From positions 1 to 15,374 of the forward strand of contig VBJK01000149.1 of NCBI GenBank assembly GCA_005879655.1: 15,374 nt of DNA. Reading direction: 5' to 3'. This DNA is from Chloroflexota bacterium. Its GTDB lineage: Bacteria; Chloroflexota; Ktedonobacteria; Ktedonobacterales; Ktedonobacteraceae. Positions 1 to 8,896 of this stretch are shown in pieces (position 1 is the stretch's first letter; every line of letters begins with the position of its first letter). Both the position numbers and the translations under genes were made by a program. Below the pieces are notes generated by a model. The model was not told the DNA's origin, ran no database searches, and was given only the letters and a program-made list of their open reading frames with translations.

Positions 1-165
1 TATGGGTGCCCTGGCTGCTCTTGCACTAGCAAATAAACCGTACCTTTTCTCTACTGTCTGTTAGATCACAGCGCATCACTAACAAATGTGCTATGCTTAG
101 CAATGGAAAAAAAACTTTTCGAGACATGTCAAATTCAGGTTTCAATAATAGGGCTGATGTAACCG
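1..165. other. Upstream region of the first sigma operon
   Basis: No complete gene is visible. A short plus-strand frame is open from position 2 to a TAG at 62-64 and is rich in Ala and Leu; it could be the C-terminus of a gene beginning outside the window, but 20 codons are too few to judge. An 8-bp palindrome, GACATGTC, lies at 123-130, about 35 bases before the sigma start. No convincing -35/-10 pair was found. If the sigma factor controls its own promoter, the site should be in this stretch. Confidence 0.3.
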
Positions 166-1002
166 ATGGATATCTCTATCCGTTTGTACAATATGAATAG
201 CAGTTTGCGTTCGCCACTAGAGGACGAACGTCCGGGCCATTCAAATACACCAGGCTCGGCAGATGATGAGAACTGTGAAGAGGCCATACAGGCCAAAGAG
301 GAAGATGGTGTAGCGTTTGCTACAGCCTCTGTAGTTGCACAGCCAGAACAGACACAACCAGCTGAAAAAGTAAATGTAGCTGATTTTGAAGCCATCTTCT
401 TACGTTATCAGACGCCAATCACAAATTTCATCTATCATCTTATTGGTAATCGTGAACAGGCTTATGATCTTGCACAAGATGTATTCGTGAAAGCTTATAG
501 GGCGCTATTAGGAGGAACGGTCGTACAACCTGGCGCGCTGTCTGCGTGGCTTTATCGTATAGCCGCTAATACCACGACAGATACCCTGCGTCGGCGACGT
601 CTGATTTCGTGGCTACCGCTGTCATTGTTTAACGAAGATCGTGGGATTGGTGCTGGGGTTGTCTCAGATTCTGGAGGCGCATCAGGCGAGGGTTTCGGTA
701 GTTCTGGCGATGATCATGCCCATGATATGCGTACTAGCGCGATGAGTGTGCTACATGAAAGAGGCGGCTATGATGGTGGACGTTTTGAGAGTCGTGTAGC
801 TGATCGTGAAATTGTAGAGCGTGTCTTTCGGCAACTCCCTCCGAAGTATGCAAGTTGCCTCTGGCTGTACGAAAATGACGGTCATTCCTGTGCTGAAATC
901 GCAGAAGTATTGCAGATTAGTCCTTCTGCTGTCAAGATGCGTCTCATGCGAGCGCGGGAACGGTTTATTTCTTTGTATAACAAAGAGGTCGGTGAAGATT
1001 GA
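166..1002 (+). CDS. ECF-type RNA polymerase sigma factor with N-terminal extension and long linker
   Basis: This is an extracytoplasmic-function sigma-70 family factor that would direct RNA polymerase to a stress or envelope regulon. Region 2 spans about residues 74-147, with the core-binding part around YHLIGNREQAYDLAQDVF and the -10 recognition part around LSAWLYRIAANTTTDTLRRR. Region 4 spans about 215-270 and contains the helix-turn-helix SCAEIAEVLQISPSAVKMRL. At 278 residues it is about 100 longer than the paralogue at 8897. The excess is an acidic N-terminal extension (1-73) and a Gly/Ser-rich linker (about 152-212) between the two DNA-binding regions. Its stop overlaps the next gene, an anti-sigma factor, so the two are very likely translated together. 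The ATG at 166 has only a weak AGGG upstream; ATG 193 has no better site, so the longer form is kept. Confidence 0.93.
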   Translation: MDISIRLYNMNSSLRSPLEDERPGHSNTPGSADDENCEEAIQAKEEDGVAFATASVVAQPEQTQPAEKVNVADFEAIFLRYQTPITNFIYHLIGNREQAYDLAQDVFVKAYRALLGGTVVQPGALSAWLYRIAANTTTDTLRRRRLISWLPLSLFNEDRGIGAGVVSDSGGASGEGFGSSGDDHAHDMRTSAMSVLHERGGYDGGRFESRVADREIVERVFRQLPPKYASCLWLYENDGHSCAEIAEVLQISPSAVKMRLMRARERFISLYNKEVGED

Positions 1003-2885
1003 ACTGCACTGAAGCGCGAGAGTTGCTCTCCATCTATCGTGAATTGAAGAATGATCAGGCAAATGCTACAGCATTAGAGCTGCACCTGGAACACTGCTCG
1101 TTATGTAGCAGAGAACTTCATCACTACCATTTGGTTGGGCAGCGCCTGCATGCCTTGCCATCGATCGAGCCATCGGCTACTGCCTATACTAGGCTGATGC
1201 AAGCTTTGGCCAAGGAGCATATGCGCTTTCTAGAGCGCTCTTCTTCATCAGATATTGCGACGCCAGTACCTGATTTTCTTGAGCCATATCTCAGAGAATA
1301 TCATCAGCAAGCAACTTCTATCAGTACGCTAACAGCTTTTTCCAGCGCTGACACGCATCCTTTGCCAGTGCTTCATCTGCCGCCCCAGCGCAGGCGTACA
1401 GCTCATCGCCCACAACTTGCAGTGCTTGGTCTGGTCGCAACATTTTTGATGGTTGTGATGGCCGGGGGCTTGACATCGCTCCTCCTCTTAGCCAAAACTA
1501 ATCAGAATGTGCCTACTACTGGTAGCTTCAATCAAGCTCAGGTTCAGCAGCCGTCCCAAGTTACGACGGCAACCTATACGACTACCACTGACTACTCCCA
1601 TATCGTGAGCGCTATTGCTGATCGACACTACATATACTACACTGCATATAGTAATGGCACTATCAGATGGATGCTTGAACAAATGGATATCAAAACCAGG
1701 ATCAGCACTCCATTACTGACTGGTACGAATCTAGGGACGCTTATTCTGTTGGGCAGTGCCAATGATCAGTTGCTCTGGTTGCAACTTGATACTCCTAAAA
1801 TGGTATCACATAAACATAGCGGCTCCCATCCAACGGATGTGCAAGAGAGAACGTGGAAGCTTTACGCTCTTGCATTGCCAACCGATGGCGTTACCAATGC
1901 CGTCAAAAATCCCATCCAATTATTACAGGGAACCTTCGTAGCTGATAAAGTGCCAAGTTGGGTCTACACACCCATACAGGGTATCTCTTTTGCTCAGAAT
2001 GCTTTGCTGATGGCCTGGCTTGATGGCAATGGTCTCTCCCATTTGACTAGATATACGTTTGTCCAACAAGCACATACCGACACGACTGAGATCGCAACGG
2101 TCGGGGATGGTCATATCCTTACATCTCCAACGTCCACACTTGACGGTACCAGCCTCTACTGGGCGGAGGAATGGTTGACAGCGGATAATGTGTTGCATAG
2201 TAATGTCTGGTCGCAACAGACGGTTGTCGTGCCAGCGCAGCATGGTAAGTGGATAACGCAGAGCCAAACGAGTACATTTTTATTGCGTGATGACGAAATG
2301 TCGTTTCATCCACAGGTCGTCACTGATACCCTCTTTCTGCTCAGTACAAATGGTACCTGGACGGCAAACACGAGCAATACGCCCAGTCCTGTACAGGCTA
2401 CGACCACTGTGACTGCTATGGCGCGCTTGACGCCAATGGCAACAGCTAGTGCTAATATGACTGCTAATACTGCGGGACCCTCGACACTCACTGTCACTAA
2501 TCGGGTCGATCCAACCATCTATCTGCCACAGATTGATGCTTTGGTGCGAGGAACGCTCAGAGCATTCTCAACAAACAATAGCGTAGAGCTTAAGCTGCCG
2601 CTAGATGGCAATAGTGATGGCTTGGTCGCTGCTCCGCAGGGTGGAAACCGTTTCCTGCTCTGGCAAAGCAGTAACAACCGTGTCAATATGTTTGATGCGC
2701 AAGCACAACTCCCGGTCAACATTGGTGCTACTGCTATTACCCAGGATGCAAAGTTCCTTGCTGTTAATGGCGATACCGCTGTCTGGTTTGCCCCCGCTCA
2801 GACAGATAACGTGGGAAATCAAAGCGCAGACAATGGGCCAACGATAACATTCCAGATGTTCAACTGGCCTTCCAAGGCAGCTTAA
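999..2885 (+). CDS. Membrane zinc-finger anti-sigma factor with large extracytoplasmic domain
   Basis: Probable anti-sigma factor for the overlapping upstream sigma factor. The N-terminus carries the zinc-binding anti-sigma pattern: C3, then H29-x3-C33-x2-C36. A single transmembrane helix lies at about 139-165, after a basic RRR stretch that fits a cytoplasmic N-terminus. The remaining ~460 residues would be outside. They contain recurring strand-like segments with Trp/Tyr (for example LLWLQL, WKLYALAL, LYWAEEW), compatible with a beta-propeller sensor, and a Thr/Ala/Ser-rich stretch at about 455-505. The start is TTG in a TTGA overlap with the sigma stop, with AGAGGT about 9 bases upstream, which supports this unusual start codon. 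The zinc-finger and membrane assignments are seen in the sequence; the propeller is inferred and needs structure prediction. The signal sensed is unknown. The gene ends in a 4-base convergent overlap with the acyl-CoA dehydrogenase. Confidence 0.85.
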   Translation: MNCTEARELLSIYRELKNDQANATALELHLEHCSLCSRELHHYHLVGQRLHALPSIEPSATAYTRLMQALAKEHMRFLERSSSSDIATPVPDFLEPYLREYHQQATSISTLTAFSSADTHPLPVLHLPPQRRRTAHRPQLAVLGLVATFLMVVMAGGLTSLLLLAKTNQNVPTTGSFNQAQVQQPSQVTTATYTTTTDYSHIVSAIADRHYIYYTAYSNGTIRWMLEQMDIKTRISTPLLTGTNLGTLILLGSANDQLLWLQLDTPKMVSHKHSGSHPTDVQERTWKLYALALPTDGVTNAVKNPIQLLQGTFVADKVPSWVYTPIQGISFAQNALLMAWLDGNGLSHLTRYTFVQQAHTDTTEIATVGDGHILTSPTSTLDGTSLYWAEEWLTADNVLHSNVWSQQTVVVPAQHGKWITQSQTSTFLLRDDEMSFHPQVVTDTLFLLSTNGTWTANTSNTPSPVQATTTVTAMARLTPMATASANMTANTAGPSTLTVTNRVDPTIYLPQIDALVRGTLRAFSTNNSVELKLPLDGNSDGLVAAPQGGNRFLLWQSSNNRVNMFDAQAQLPVNIGATAITQDAKFLAVNGDTAVWFAPAQTDNVGNQSADNGPTITFQMFNWPSKAA

Positions 2886-4030
2886 CAGCCCAAATGTTTG
2901 GCGATCACCATACGCTGCACTTCGCTGGTGCCTTCGCCAATTTCGTTAACTTTCACATTGCGCCAATAGCGTGAAACGGGGTACTCGTCCATGAAGCCAT
3001 ACCCGCCATGGATCTGCACAGCTTGATCTGCCGCGCGTTTGGCGGTTTCAGAGGCAAAGAGTTTGGCCATCGCGGCTTCACGCGCATACGGTTTCTCCTG
3101 CATATGTAACCAGGCAGCTTTATAATACATCAAACGAGCCAATTCGATCTCAGTCGCCATATCGGCAAGTTTGAACTGAATAGCTTGAAATGTGCTAATA
3201 GCTTGGCCGAATTGTTTGCGCTGCTTTGCATAGCTCAGAGCCTCATCCAGACACGCCTGAGCCAGACCAACAGAAAGGGCAGCAATGGCAATACGGCCAG
3301 CGTCGAGAATCTGCATAAATTGCTTAAAGCCATCGCCGCATTGTCCCAGCACTTGGTCTTCGGGCACAACACAATCTTCAAAGGCCAGAGGACGCGTATC
3401 AGAGGCTTTCCAGCCCATCTTTTTGTAGGGATTACCAATGATGTAGCCAGCTGTGCCCTTGGGGACAATCAGATTCGTAATCTCCTTGCGCCCATCAGGA
3501 CGTGTGCCAGTGACAGCCGTAATGGTGACGCCAGCCGTCATATCTGTCCCGGCGTTGGTAATAAATGCCTTCGTCCCATTGACGTGCCATTGTCCATCTT
3601 GTAATACCGCTCGTGTCTGCGTTGCCCCCGCATCAGAGCCAGCTTCAGGCTCAGTCAGTCCGAATGACCACAACTGCTCACCCAGCGCTAGAGGCACAAG
3701 AAAACGCTCTTTTTGCTTCTCACTAGCGAAAAGGTAAAAAGGAGTAGCACCCAACGATGTATGTGCCTCCATTGTAATACCAATTGAGGCATCACCACGA
3801 GAGATTTCTTCGAGTGCAATACAATAGGTAAGAAAATCAGCACCAGCTCCACCATATTCTTCAGGAAAAGGCAAGCCCAACAATCCTAACTCGCCCATTT
3901 TCCGTATTAAGGCATACGGAAATGTACCTGTGGCATCTATCTCTTCTGCAATAGGTTTAATCTCTAAATCTGCAAATTCTCGGCAGGTGTTACGGATAGC
4001 CATTTGCTCGTCATTGAGTGTAAAGTCCAT
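2882..4030 (-). CDS. Acyl-CoA dehydrogenase
   Basis: FAD-dependent dehydrogenase that introduces the alpha-beta double bond into an acyl-CoA, passing electrons to electron-transfer flavoprotein. The 382-residue length and layout match the short/medium-chain family: helical N-domain, middle FAD/substrate segment with GLTEPEAGSDA, and C-terminal helical domain with QIHGGYGFMDEYPVSR. The catalytic base is visible as the Glu in IGEGTSEVQR (about residue 366), the position used by short- and medium-chain enzymes rather than isovaleryl-CoA dehydrogenase. Start chosen at ATG 4030, preceded by AAAGGG with about 9 bases spacing; the frame can extend to a GTG at 4063 but has no better site there. It has its own promoter-like element and palindrome upstream and is separated from metK by a strong hairpin. 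Substrate chain length cannot be read from the sequence; a butyryl-CoA or branched short-chain role is possible. Confidence 0.95.
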   Translation of the reverse strand: MDFTLNDEQMAIRNTCREFADLEIKPIAEEIDATGTFPYALIRKMGELGLLGLPFPEEYGGAGADFLTYCIALEEISRGDASIGITMEAHTSLGATPFYLFASEKQKERFLVPLALGEQLWSFGLTEPEAGSDAGATQTRAVLQDGQWHVNGTKAFITNAGTDMTAGVTITAVTGTRPDGRKEITNLIVPKGTAGYIIGNPYKKMGWKASDTRPLAFEDCVVPEDQVLGQCGDGFKQFMQILDAGRIAIAALSVGLAQACLDEALSYAKQRKQFGQAISTFQAIQFKLADMATEIELARLMYYKAAWLHMQEKPYAREAAMAKLFASETAKRAADQAVQIHGGYGFMDEYPVSRYWRNVKVNEIGEGTSEVQRMVIAKHLGC

Positions 4031-4063
4031 ACATCGGTTCCCTTTCTTATGCGTACAAAGCAC

Positions 4064-4088
4064 AGTCAGATAAGTTTTTTATCTGACT
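4064..4088. promoter_or_regulatory. Operator-like palindrome at the acyl-CoA dehydrogenase promoter
   Basis: Perfect 10-bp inverted repeat: AGTCAGATAA at 4064-4073 and TTATCTGACT at 4079-4088, with a 5-base centre. It lies directly downstream of a TATAAT box on the minus strand (4095-4100), so it covers the expected transcription start and early leader, a usual place for a repressor. No T-run follows in either direction, which argues against a simple terminator. The binding protein is unknown; TetR- and GntR-type regulators of acyl-CoA genes use palindromes of this kind. Confidence 0.6.
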
Positions 4089-4094
4089 AGTCTC

Positions 4095-4100
4095 ATTATA
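4095..4100 (-). promoter_or_regulatory. Putative -10 box of the acyl-CoA dehydrogenase promoter
   Basis: The minus strand reads TATAAT here, an exact match to the sigma-70 -10 consensus, about 65 bases before the chosen ATG. The -35 region is poor: TTTCAT at 17 bases spacing or CTTTCA at 18. The promoter would be weak without an activator, or regulated through the palindrome that begins just downstream. Confidence 0.5.
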
Positions 4101-4139
4101 TTACTAGATCGAGAACCATGAAAGGAGTACCCCCAGTGA

Positions 4140-4188
4140 CATACAAATGCAGGCTGATCAGCGGTACCAATCAGCCTGCATTTGTATG
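4140..4188 (-). terminator. Perfect 19-bp hairpin downstream of metK
   Basis: A left arm at 4140-4158 and right arm at 4170-4188 are exact reverse complements across 19 bases, with an 11-base loop that holds GGTACC. It starts about 20 bases past the metK stop, where a terminator is expected, and separates metK from the acyl-CoA dehydrogenase promoter. Neither strand shows the T-run of a standard intrinsic terminator, so it may end transcription with Rho, protect the mRNA 3' end, or act as a protein site. Confidence 0.65.
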
Positions 4189-4208
4189 GTTCAGAATATA
4201 TCTCTAAC

Positions 4209-5468
4209 TCAGGAGAGCGTTTCTTCGTGGCTCTGTACACTAGCTCCAACGCCCTTACGTAGCATAGGAACCTTATCCAGTGCTTCCCAGGGGAGATCAA
4301 CGTCGGTACGGCCAAAGTGTCCGAAAGCCGCCGTAGGTTGGTAGATGGGGCGGCGCAAGTTCAGGGACTGAATAATGGCAGCTGGGCGCAGATCGAAATG
4401 TTCATTGATCAGGCGAATGATCTCTTCGTCGGAGACCTTGCCCGTGCCAAACGTCTCTACAAACAGAGAGAGTGGGCGAGCCACACCAATGGCATAAGAA
4501 ATCTGCAATTCCAGGCGCTCAGCGAGGCCAGCCGCCACAATATTCTTCGCAATATGACGAGCAGCATAGGCAGCGGAGCGATCGACCTTCGTTGGATCTT
4601 TCCCACTGAAGGCACCGCCGCCGTGGCGTGCCATACCGCCGTACGTATCAACAATAATTTTGCGGCCCGTTAAGCCAGCATCGCCCATTGGTCCACCCAG
4701 CACAAAACGACCAGTAGGATTCACCAGGATCTTTGTCTTGTCATCGAGCAAGTGCTCAGGGATGGCAGGCTTGATAATATGCTCAATCACATCGTTGCGG
4801 ATCTGTTCTTTATCGATATAATCTGCGTGCTGCGTCGAGACGACAATGGTATCAGCCCGCACCGGACGACCACGCTCATACTGGACCGTTACCTGGCTCT
4901 TTCCATCAGGGCGCAAGTACGTCATGGGACCACTGCCACCCCAGGACTTGCGGCGTACCACCGACAGCTGACGAGCAAGGCGATGAGCAAGACTGATAGG
5001 CATAGGCATATATTCAGGAGTTTCGTTGCACGCAAAGCCAATCATCATGCCCTGATCACCAGCTCCAACGTGCTCCAATTCGTCCTCAGAGAGGGTATGC
5101 TGACCTTCCTTCGCCTCCAGGGAGGCGCTCACCCCCATATCAATGTCGGGCGATTGCTTGCCGATAGAGGTCACTACACCGCAGGTACGGTAGTCAAAGC
5201 CGTAATCGGCGCTAATATAACCAACCTGCTCAATCGTCTTACGTACTACAGCGGGCATATCAATCCAGGCAGAAGTGGTGATCTCGCCAGCAATGAGGAT
5301 CAGACCAGTCGTCGTTGCCGTTTCGCAAGCAACGCGTGCTATAGGGTCCAGGGCAATAATGGCATCCAAGATAGCGTCCGAGATCTGGTCGCACAACTTA
5401 TCTGGATGTCCCTCCGTAACAGACTCGCTCGTGAAAAGCGCTTTGGCACTATTCATGAAATTGTTCAA
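4209..5468 (-). CDS. metK: S-adenosylmethionine synthetase
   Basis: Methionine adenosyltransferase makes S-adenosylmethionine from methionine and ATP in the cytoplasm, normally as a tetramer. All main signatures are visible: [13 protein letters not shown] near the N-terminus (GHPDK about 20-24), GAGDQGMM at about 135-142 (ATP-binding hexapeptide), and [19 protein letters not shown] at about 283-301 (P-loop-like phosphate-binding segment). The C-terminal [12 protein letters not shown] segment is also typical. The 419-residue length is slightly above the usual 380-400 because of a short tail. The frame begins with TTG at 5468, about 10 bases after AAAGGG; ATG 5456 is an in-frame alternative but lies about 22 bases from that site, so TTG is favoured. 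It follows ahcY by 32 bases on the same strand, so the two are probably co-transcribed, coupling SAM synthesis to removal of SAH. Confidence 0.97.
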   Translation of the reverse strand: MNNFMNSAKALFTSESVTEGHPDKLCDQISDAILDAIIALDPIARVACETATTTGLILIAGEITTSAWIDMPAVVRKTIEQVGYISADYGFDYRTCGVVTSIGKQSPDIDMGVSASLEAKEGQHTLSEDELEHVGAGDQGMMIGFACNETPEYMPMPISLAHRLARQLSVVRRKSWGGSGPMTYLRPDGKSQVTVQYERGRPVRADTIVVSTQHADYIDKEQIRNDVIEHIIKPAIPEHLLDDKTKILVNPTGRFVLGGPMGDAGLTGRKIIVDTYGGMARHGGGAFSGKDPTKVDRSAAYAARHIAKNIVAAGLAERLELQISYAIGVARPLSLFVETFGTGKVSDEEIIRLINEHFDLRPAAIIQSLNLRRPIYQPTAAFGHFGRTDVDLPWEALDKVPMLRKGVGASVQSHEETLS

Positions 5469-5500
5469 TGATTCATTACCCTTTCTCTAGATCACCTGGG

Positions 5501-6898
<1,398 letters not shown>

Positions 6899-7843
6899 CT
6901 AGCGATATACAGGTCTCCAATGAGGATCAAAATGAGAATGTTCAACAAGTTCTTTATAGCGTTGCGCAATATCATCCATCATCACTGTACGTAAACGACC
7001 AATACTCACGTCTGCACAAGTAAATGAGCCAATAATATTACCATGTACTACAGCACGCTTAATATCATCTACTGTATAGGTACCAGCGGCGCTGACTTCT
7101 ACAGTAGAGAGATAGCCCAGAAAACCACCGGCAAAAGAGTCACCGGCTCCCGTAGGATCGATGACCTCAATCAGAGGATAAGATGGCGCGGAAAAATAGG
7201 TACCATCAGCGCCAAAGAGCAACGCTCCATAGCTGCCCTGTTTCACCACAACATATTTGAGTCCCATATCCAGGAGGCGGCGCGCACCAGTCACAATGCT
7301 TGCCTGCTCAGTATACTGCCGCACTTCTTCTTCGCTGATAAGCAACACATCAACGCGCTTAATAACCTCCGTTAAGCGTTGACGAGCCGTCATAATCCAC
7401 AATTCCATCGTATCGAGCACCGTAAGATATGCGCCAGAGACCTGTGCCAGCACTTCCAATTGCAACTCAGGCTGGATATTGGCTAAAAAGACCAGTGGAC
7501 TACGGCGGTACTCTTCAGGAATGACGGGATGGAAGTTAGCGTAGACGCCGAGCTGTGTATCAAGCGTATCGCGTGTATTCATATCCATATGGTAGCGGCC
7601 ACGCCAGAAAAACGTCTTGCCTTCTGCAATTTGTAAGCCGCGCAGATCGATAGGGCGACTACGCCAGAAGTCAAGGTATTCTTCAGGAAAGTCGTTACCC
7701 ACAATGGCAACAAGATTGACCTGATCGTAGAGCGATGCCGCAGTGGCAAAATACGATGCCGCTCCACCCAGAACGCCATCAGTTTTCATAAACGGAGTCT
7801 CAATAGCATCCAGCGCTACTGACCCAACAACGAGGATAGGCAT
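6899..7843 (-). CDS. PfkB-family (ribokinase-like) kinase, possible nucleoside kinase
   Basis: Member of the ribokinase/PfkB fold, which transfers phosphate from ATP to a sugar or nucleoside hydroxyl. The family's two signatures are present: the N-terminal di-glycine substrate site in GVLGGAASYFA (about 23-33) and the C-terminal IDPTGAGDSFAGGFLGYL (about 228-245) with catalytic Asp at about 235 and the anion hole formed by the preceding GAG. Length (314 residues) fits the family. It lies directly upstream of ahcY in the same direction. Because ahcY releases adenosine, adenosine or another nucleoside is an attractive substrate, but this is inferred from context; family motifs alone do not separate ribokinase, fructokinase and adenosine kinase activities. 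Start ATG follows an AGGGGATG stretch about 10 bases upstream. Confidence 0.9.
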   Translation of the reverse strand: MPILVVGSVALDAIETPFMKTDGVLGGAASYFATAASLYDQVNLVAIVGNDFPEEYLDFWRSRPIDLRGLQIAEGKTFFWRGRYHMDMNTRDTLDTQLGVYANFHPVIPEEYRRSPLVFLANIQPELQLEVLAQVSGAYLTVLDTMELWIMTARQRLTEVIKRVDVLLISEEEVRQYTEQASIVTGARRLLDMGLKYVVVKQGSYGALLFGADGTYFSAPSYPLIEVIDPTGAGDSFAGGFLGYLSTVEVSAAGTYTVDDIKRAVVHGNIIGSFTCADVSIGRLRTVMMDDIAQRYKELVEHSHFDPHWRPVYR

Positions 7844-7877
7844 ATTTTTTTACATCCCCTAACAGAGAAATGATGAT

Positions 7878-7911
7878 CGCTACTCTCCTGACAAGCTAGA
7901 TGGGAGTAGCG
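7878..7911. repeat. 8-bp inverted repeat spanning the HD gene stop codon
   Basis: CGCTACTC at 7878-7885 and GAGTAGCG at 7904-7911 are exact reverse complements, with CC/GG able to extend the stem past a single bulge. The right arm is inside the last codons of the HD gene. There is no T-run on the minus strand after it, so complete termination is unlikely; it may reduce transcription into the PfkB kinase or shield the upstream message. Confidence 0.35.
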
Positions 7912-8525
7912 TCACTAAGATGTTCAATCACTCCATCCAGGAAGGCAAGCGTACGGTGAAACTTTTCCCGTGCCATGTCACGAGCTGGTTGTGTGTTCAA
8001 ACTCTGGTACAGTTCGATAAAACGCTCTTCAATGTGGCGCAATATAACGGCCAGCACGTCACCAGTCACCACACGATTGGGATAGCGCGCACCAAACTCA
8101 ATGAGCGAGGTGACAACAGCCAAGCCACTTAAACGCCCCAACTTATCGGCATCATAGAGAATGAGACCTTCAATAGGTGCGGAGTCCCTCAGCGCTGGAT
8201 CAGTACTAGTATGCGTTAAGATAGCTTGTTCTACCTTATGAAGCTCTTCAGCAGACAGATCCAGTTTGCGCAAAAACGCGACAGCCATCTGTGCTGATTG
8301 ATGAGGATGATCATCAAAACCGTGGTCAATCGTTGCAATATCGTGGAGATAGGCCGCGATTACCAACACGTCCATGTCAACGCTGACAGGGTGCTCCTCC
8401 TGTACCTCCAATTCCAAAGCCAACATCTTGCAGTTCGCTACAACCGCGCTCACATAGCGGAACCCCTCCTCACCCATCACCTGTTCTACATAATGAGCTA
8501 CGTTTTGCACGATATCTCTGTTCAT
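7896..8525 (-). CDS. HD-domain protein, probable metal-dependent phosphohydrolase-like
   Basis: A 209-residue protein of the HD superfamily, whose members usually hydrolyse phosphate esters or nucleotides with a His/Asp-held metal. The HD pair is H61-D62 in AAYLHDIAT, followed by HPHQSA (about 73-78), a His at about 105 (ILTHT) and the late Asp in YDADKLGRL (about 125-127). Relatives of the YedJ type begin with a His in an H-x-x-R-V context; here the matching segment reads GFRYVSAVV, so the first metal ligand appears to be Tyr. This may mean an altered metal site or lost catalysis. It is the first gene of the minus-strand methionine-cycle cluster, 52 bases before the PfkB kinase. AAAGGA lies 7-8 bases before the ATG. 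The substrate is unknown; a nucleotide or adenosine-derived one is suggested only by context. Confidence 0.85.
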   Translation of the reverse strand: MNRDIVQNVAHYVEQVMGEEGFRYVSAVVANCKMLALELEVQEEHPVSVDMDVLVIAAYLHDIATIDHGFDDHPHQSAQMAVAFLRKLDLSAEELHKVEQAILTHTSTDPALRDSAPIEGLILYDADKLGRLSGLAVVTSLIEFGARYPNRVVTGDVLAVILRHIEERFIELYQSLNTQPARDMAREKFHRTLAFLDGVIEHLSDATPI

Positions 8526-8896
8526 GGCAGTTCCTTTTCAATCCTAGCAGAGTATATTGGAACTATTACGCAAAAGCCCCCTGTTATGTAACGAGAGTGG
8601 ATTGCTACTCAAGCAAGGGATACCCAATAGTACTAGCACTCTGGTTAAAGTCAGCAGGAATTAAGCGAAAGTATGCTACCATGATAGACGAAACATCACG
8701 CAACTGCAAGTATACATGACGACTCTAACATGTTACTGCTAGTATCAGTTGTCCGTTCCACTACACAGAAGGATAAAGCCTTTCCGCGCCCGAAGGTTAA
8801 CCGCTCGTGGTTCCCCGTTGCTTGGCGCTGGCTACAATATCTCTTGCAATGGAACGGACAAGACGAGAATTGTAGCCATCGAAGGGATTGTAGCGC
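8526..8896. promoter_or_regulatory. Divergent control region between the HD gene and the second sigma factor
   Basis: This 371-base region holds no credible gene. It must carry promoters for the leftward methionine-cycle cluster and the rightward sigma-kinase cluster. Visible elements are the 8-bp palindrome TAGTACTA (8628-8635), a near-direct repeat ACTGC[A/T]AGTAT (8703-8713 and 8735-8745, 32 bases apart), the 10-bp palindrome TAACATGTTA (8726-8735), and the octamer repeats near the sigma start, listed separately. On the minus strand TATACT lies about 35 bases before the HD start as a possible -10, without a good -35. Confidence 0.45.
8829..8894. repeat. Inverted and direct octamer repeats before the second sigma gene
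   Basis: TGGCTACAAT (8829-8838) and ATTGTAGCCA (8869-8878) form a perfect 10-bp inverted repeat separated by 30 bases. The core ATTGTAGC occurs again at 8887-8894, exactly 18 bases after the second copy and next to the sigma start codon. TACAAT inside the first arm resembles a -10 box. The layout suggests operator sites for autoregulation or an mRNA structure that controls access to the ribosome binding site. Confidence 0.5.

Noticed and set aside
3185..3604. 139-codon plus-strand frame inside the acyl-CoA dehydrogenase gene
   Set aside because: Opposite strand of a well-supported enzyme, no recognisable protein character.
4031..4063. GTG 4063 as the start of the acyl-CoA dehydrogenase
   Set aside because: The added residues are not family-like, the GTG falls at the edge of the palindromic operator, and ATG 4030 has a proper ribosome site.
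4752..5471. 239-codon plus-strand frame opposite metK
   Set aside because: It is antisense to a gene with complete SAM synthetase motifs, has no domain-like composition and no ribosome site; it is a shadow frame.
8526..8700. SAM-responsive leader before the HD-PfkB-ahcY-metK cluster
   Set aside because: Only short palindromes are present; no known riboswitch core could be recognised.
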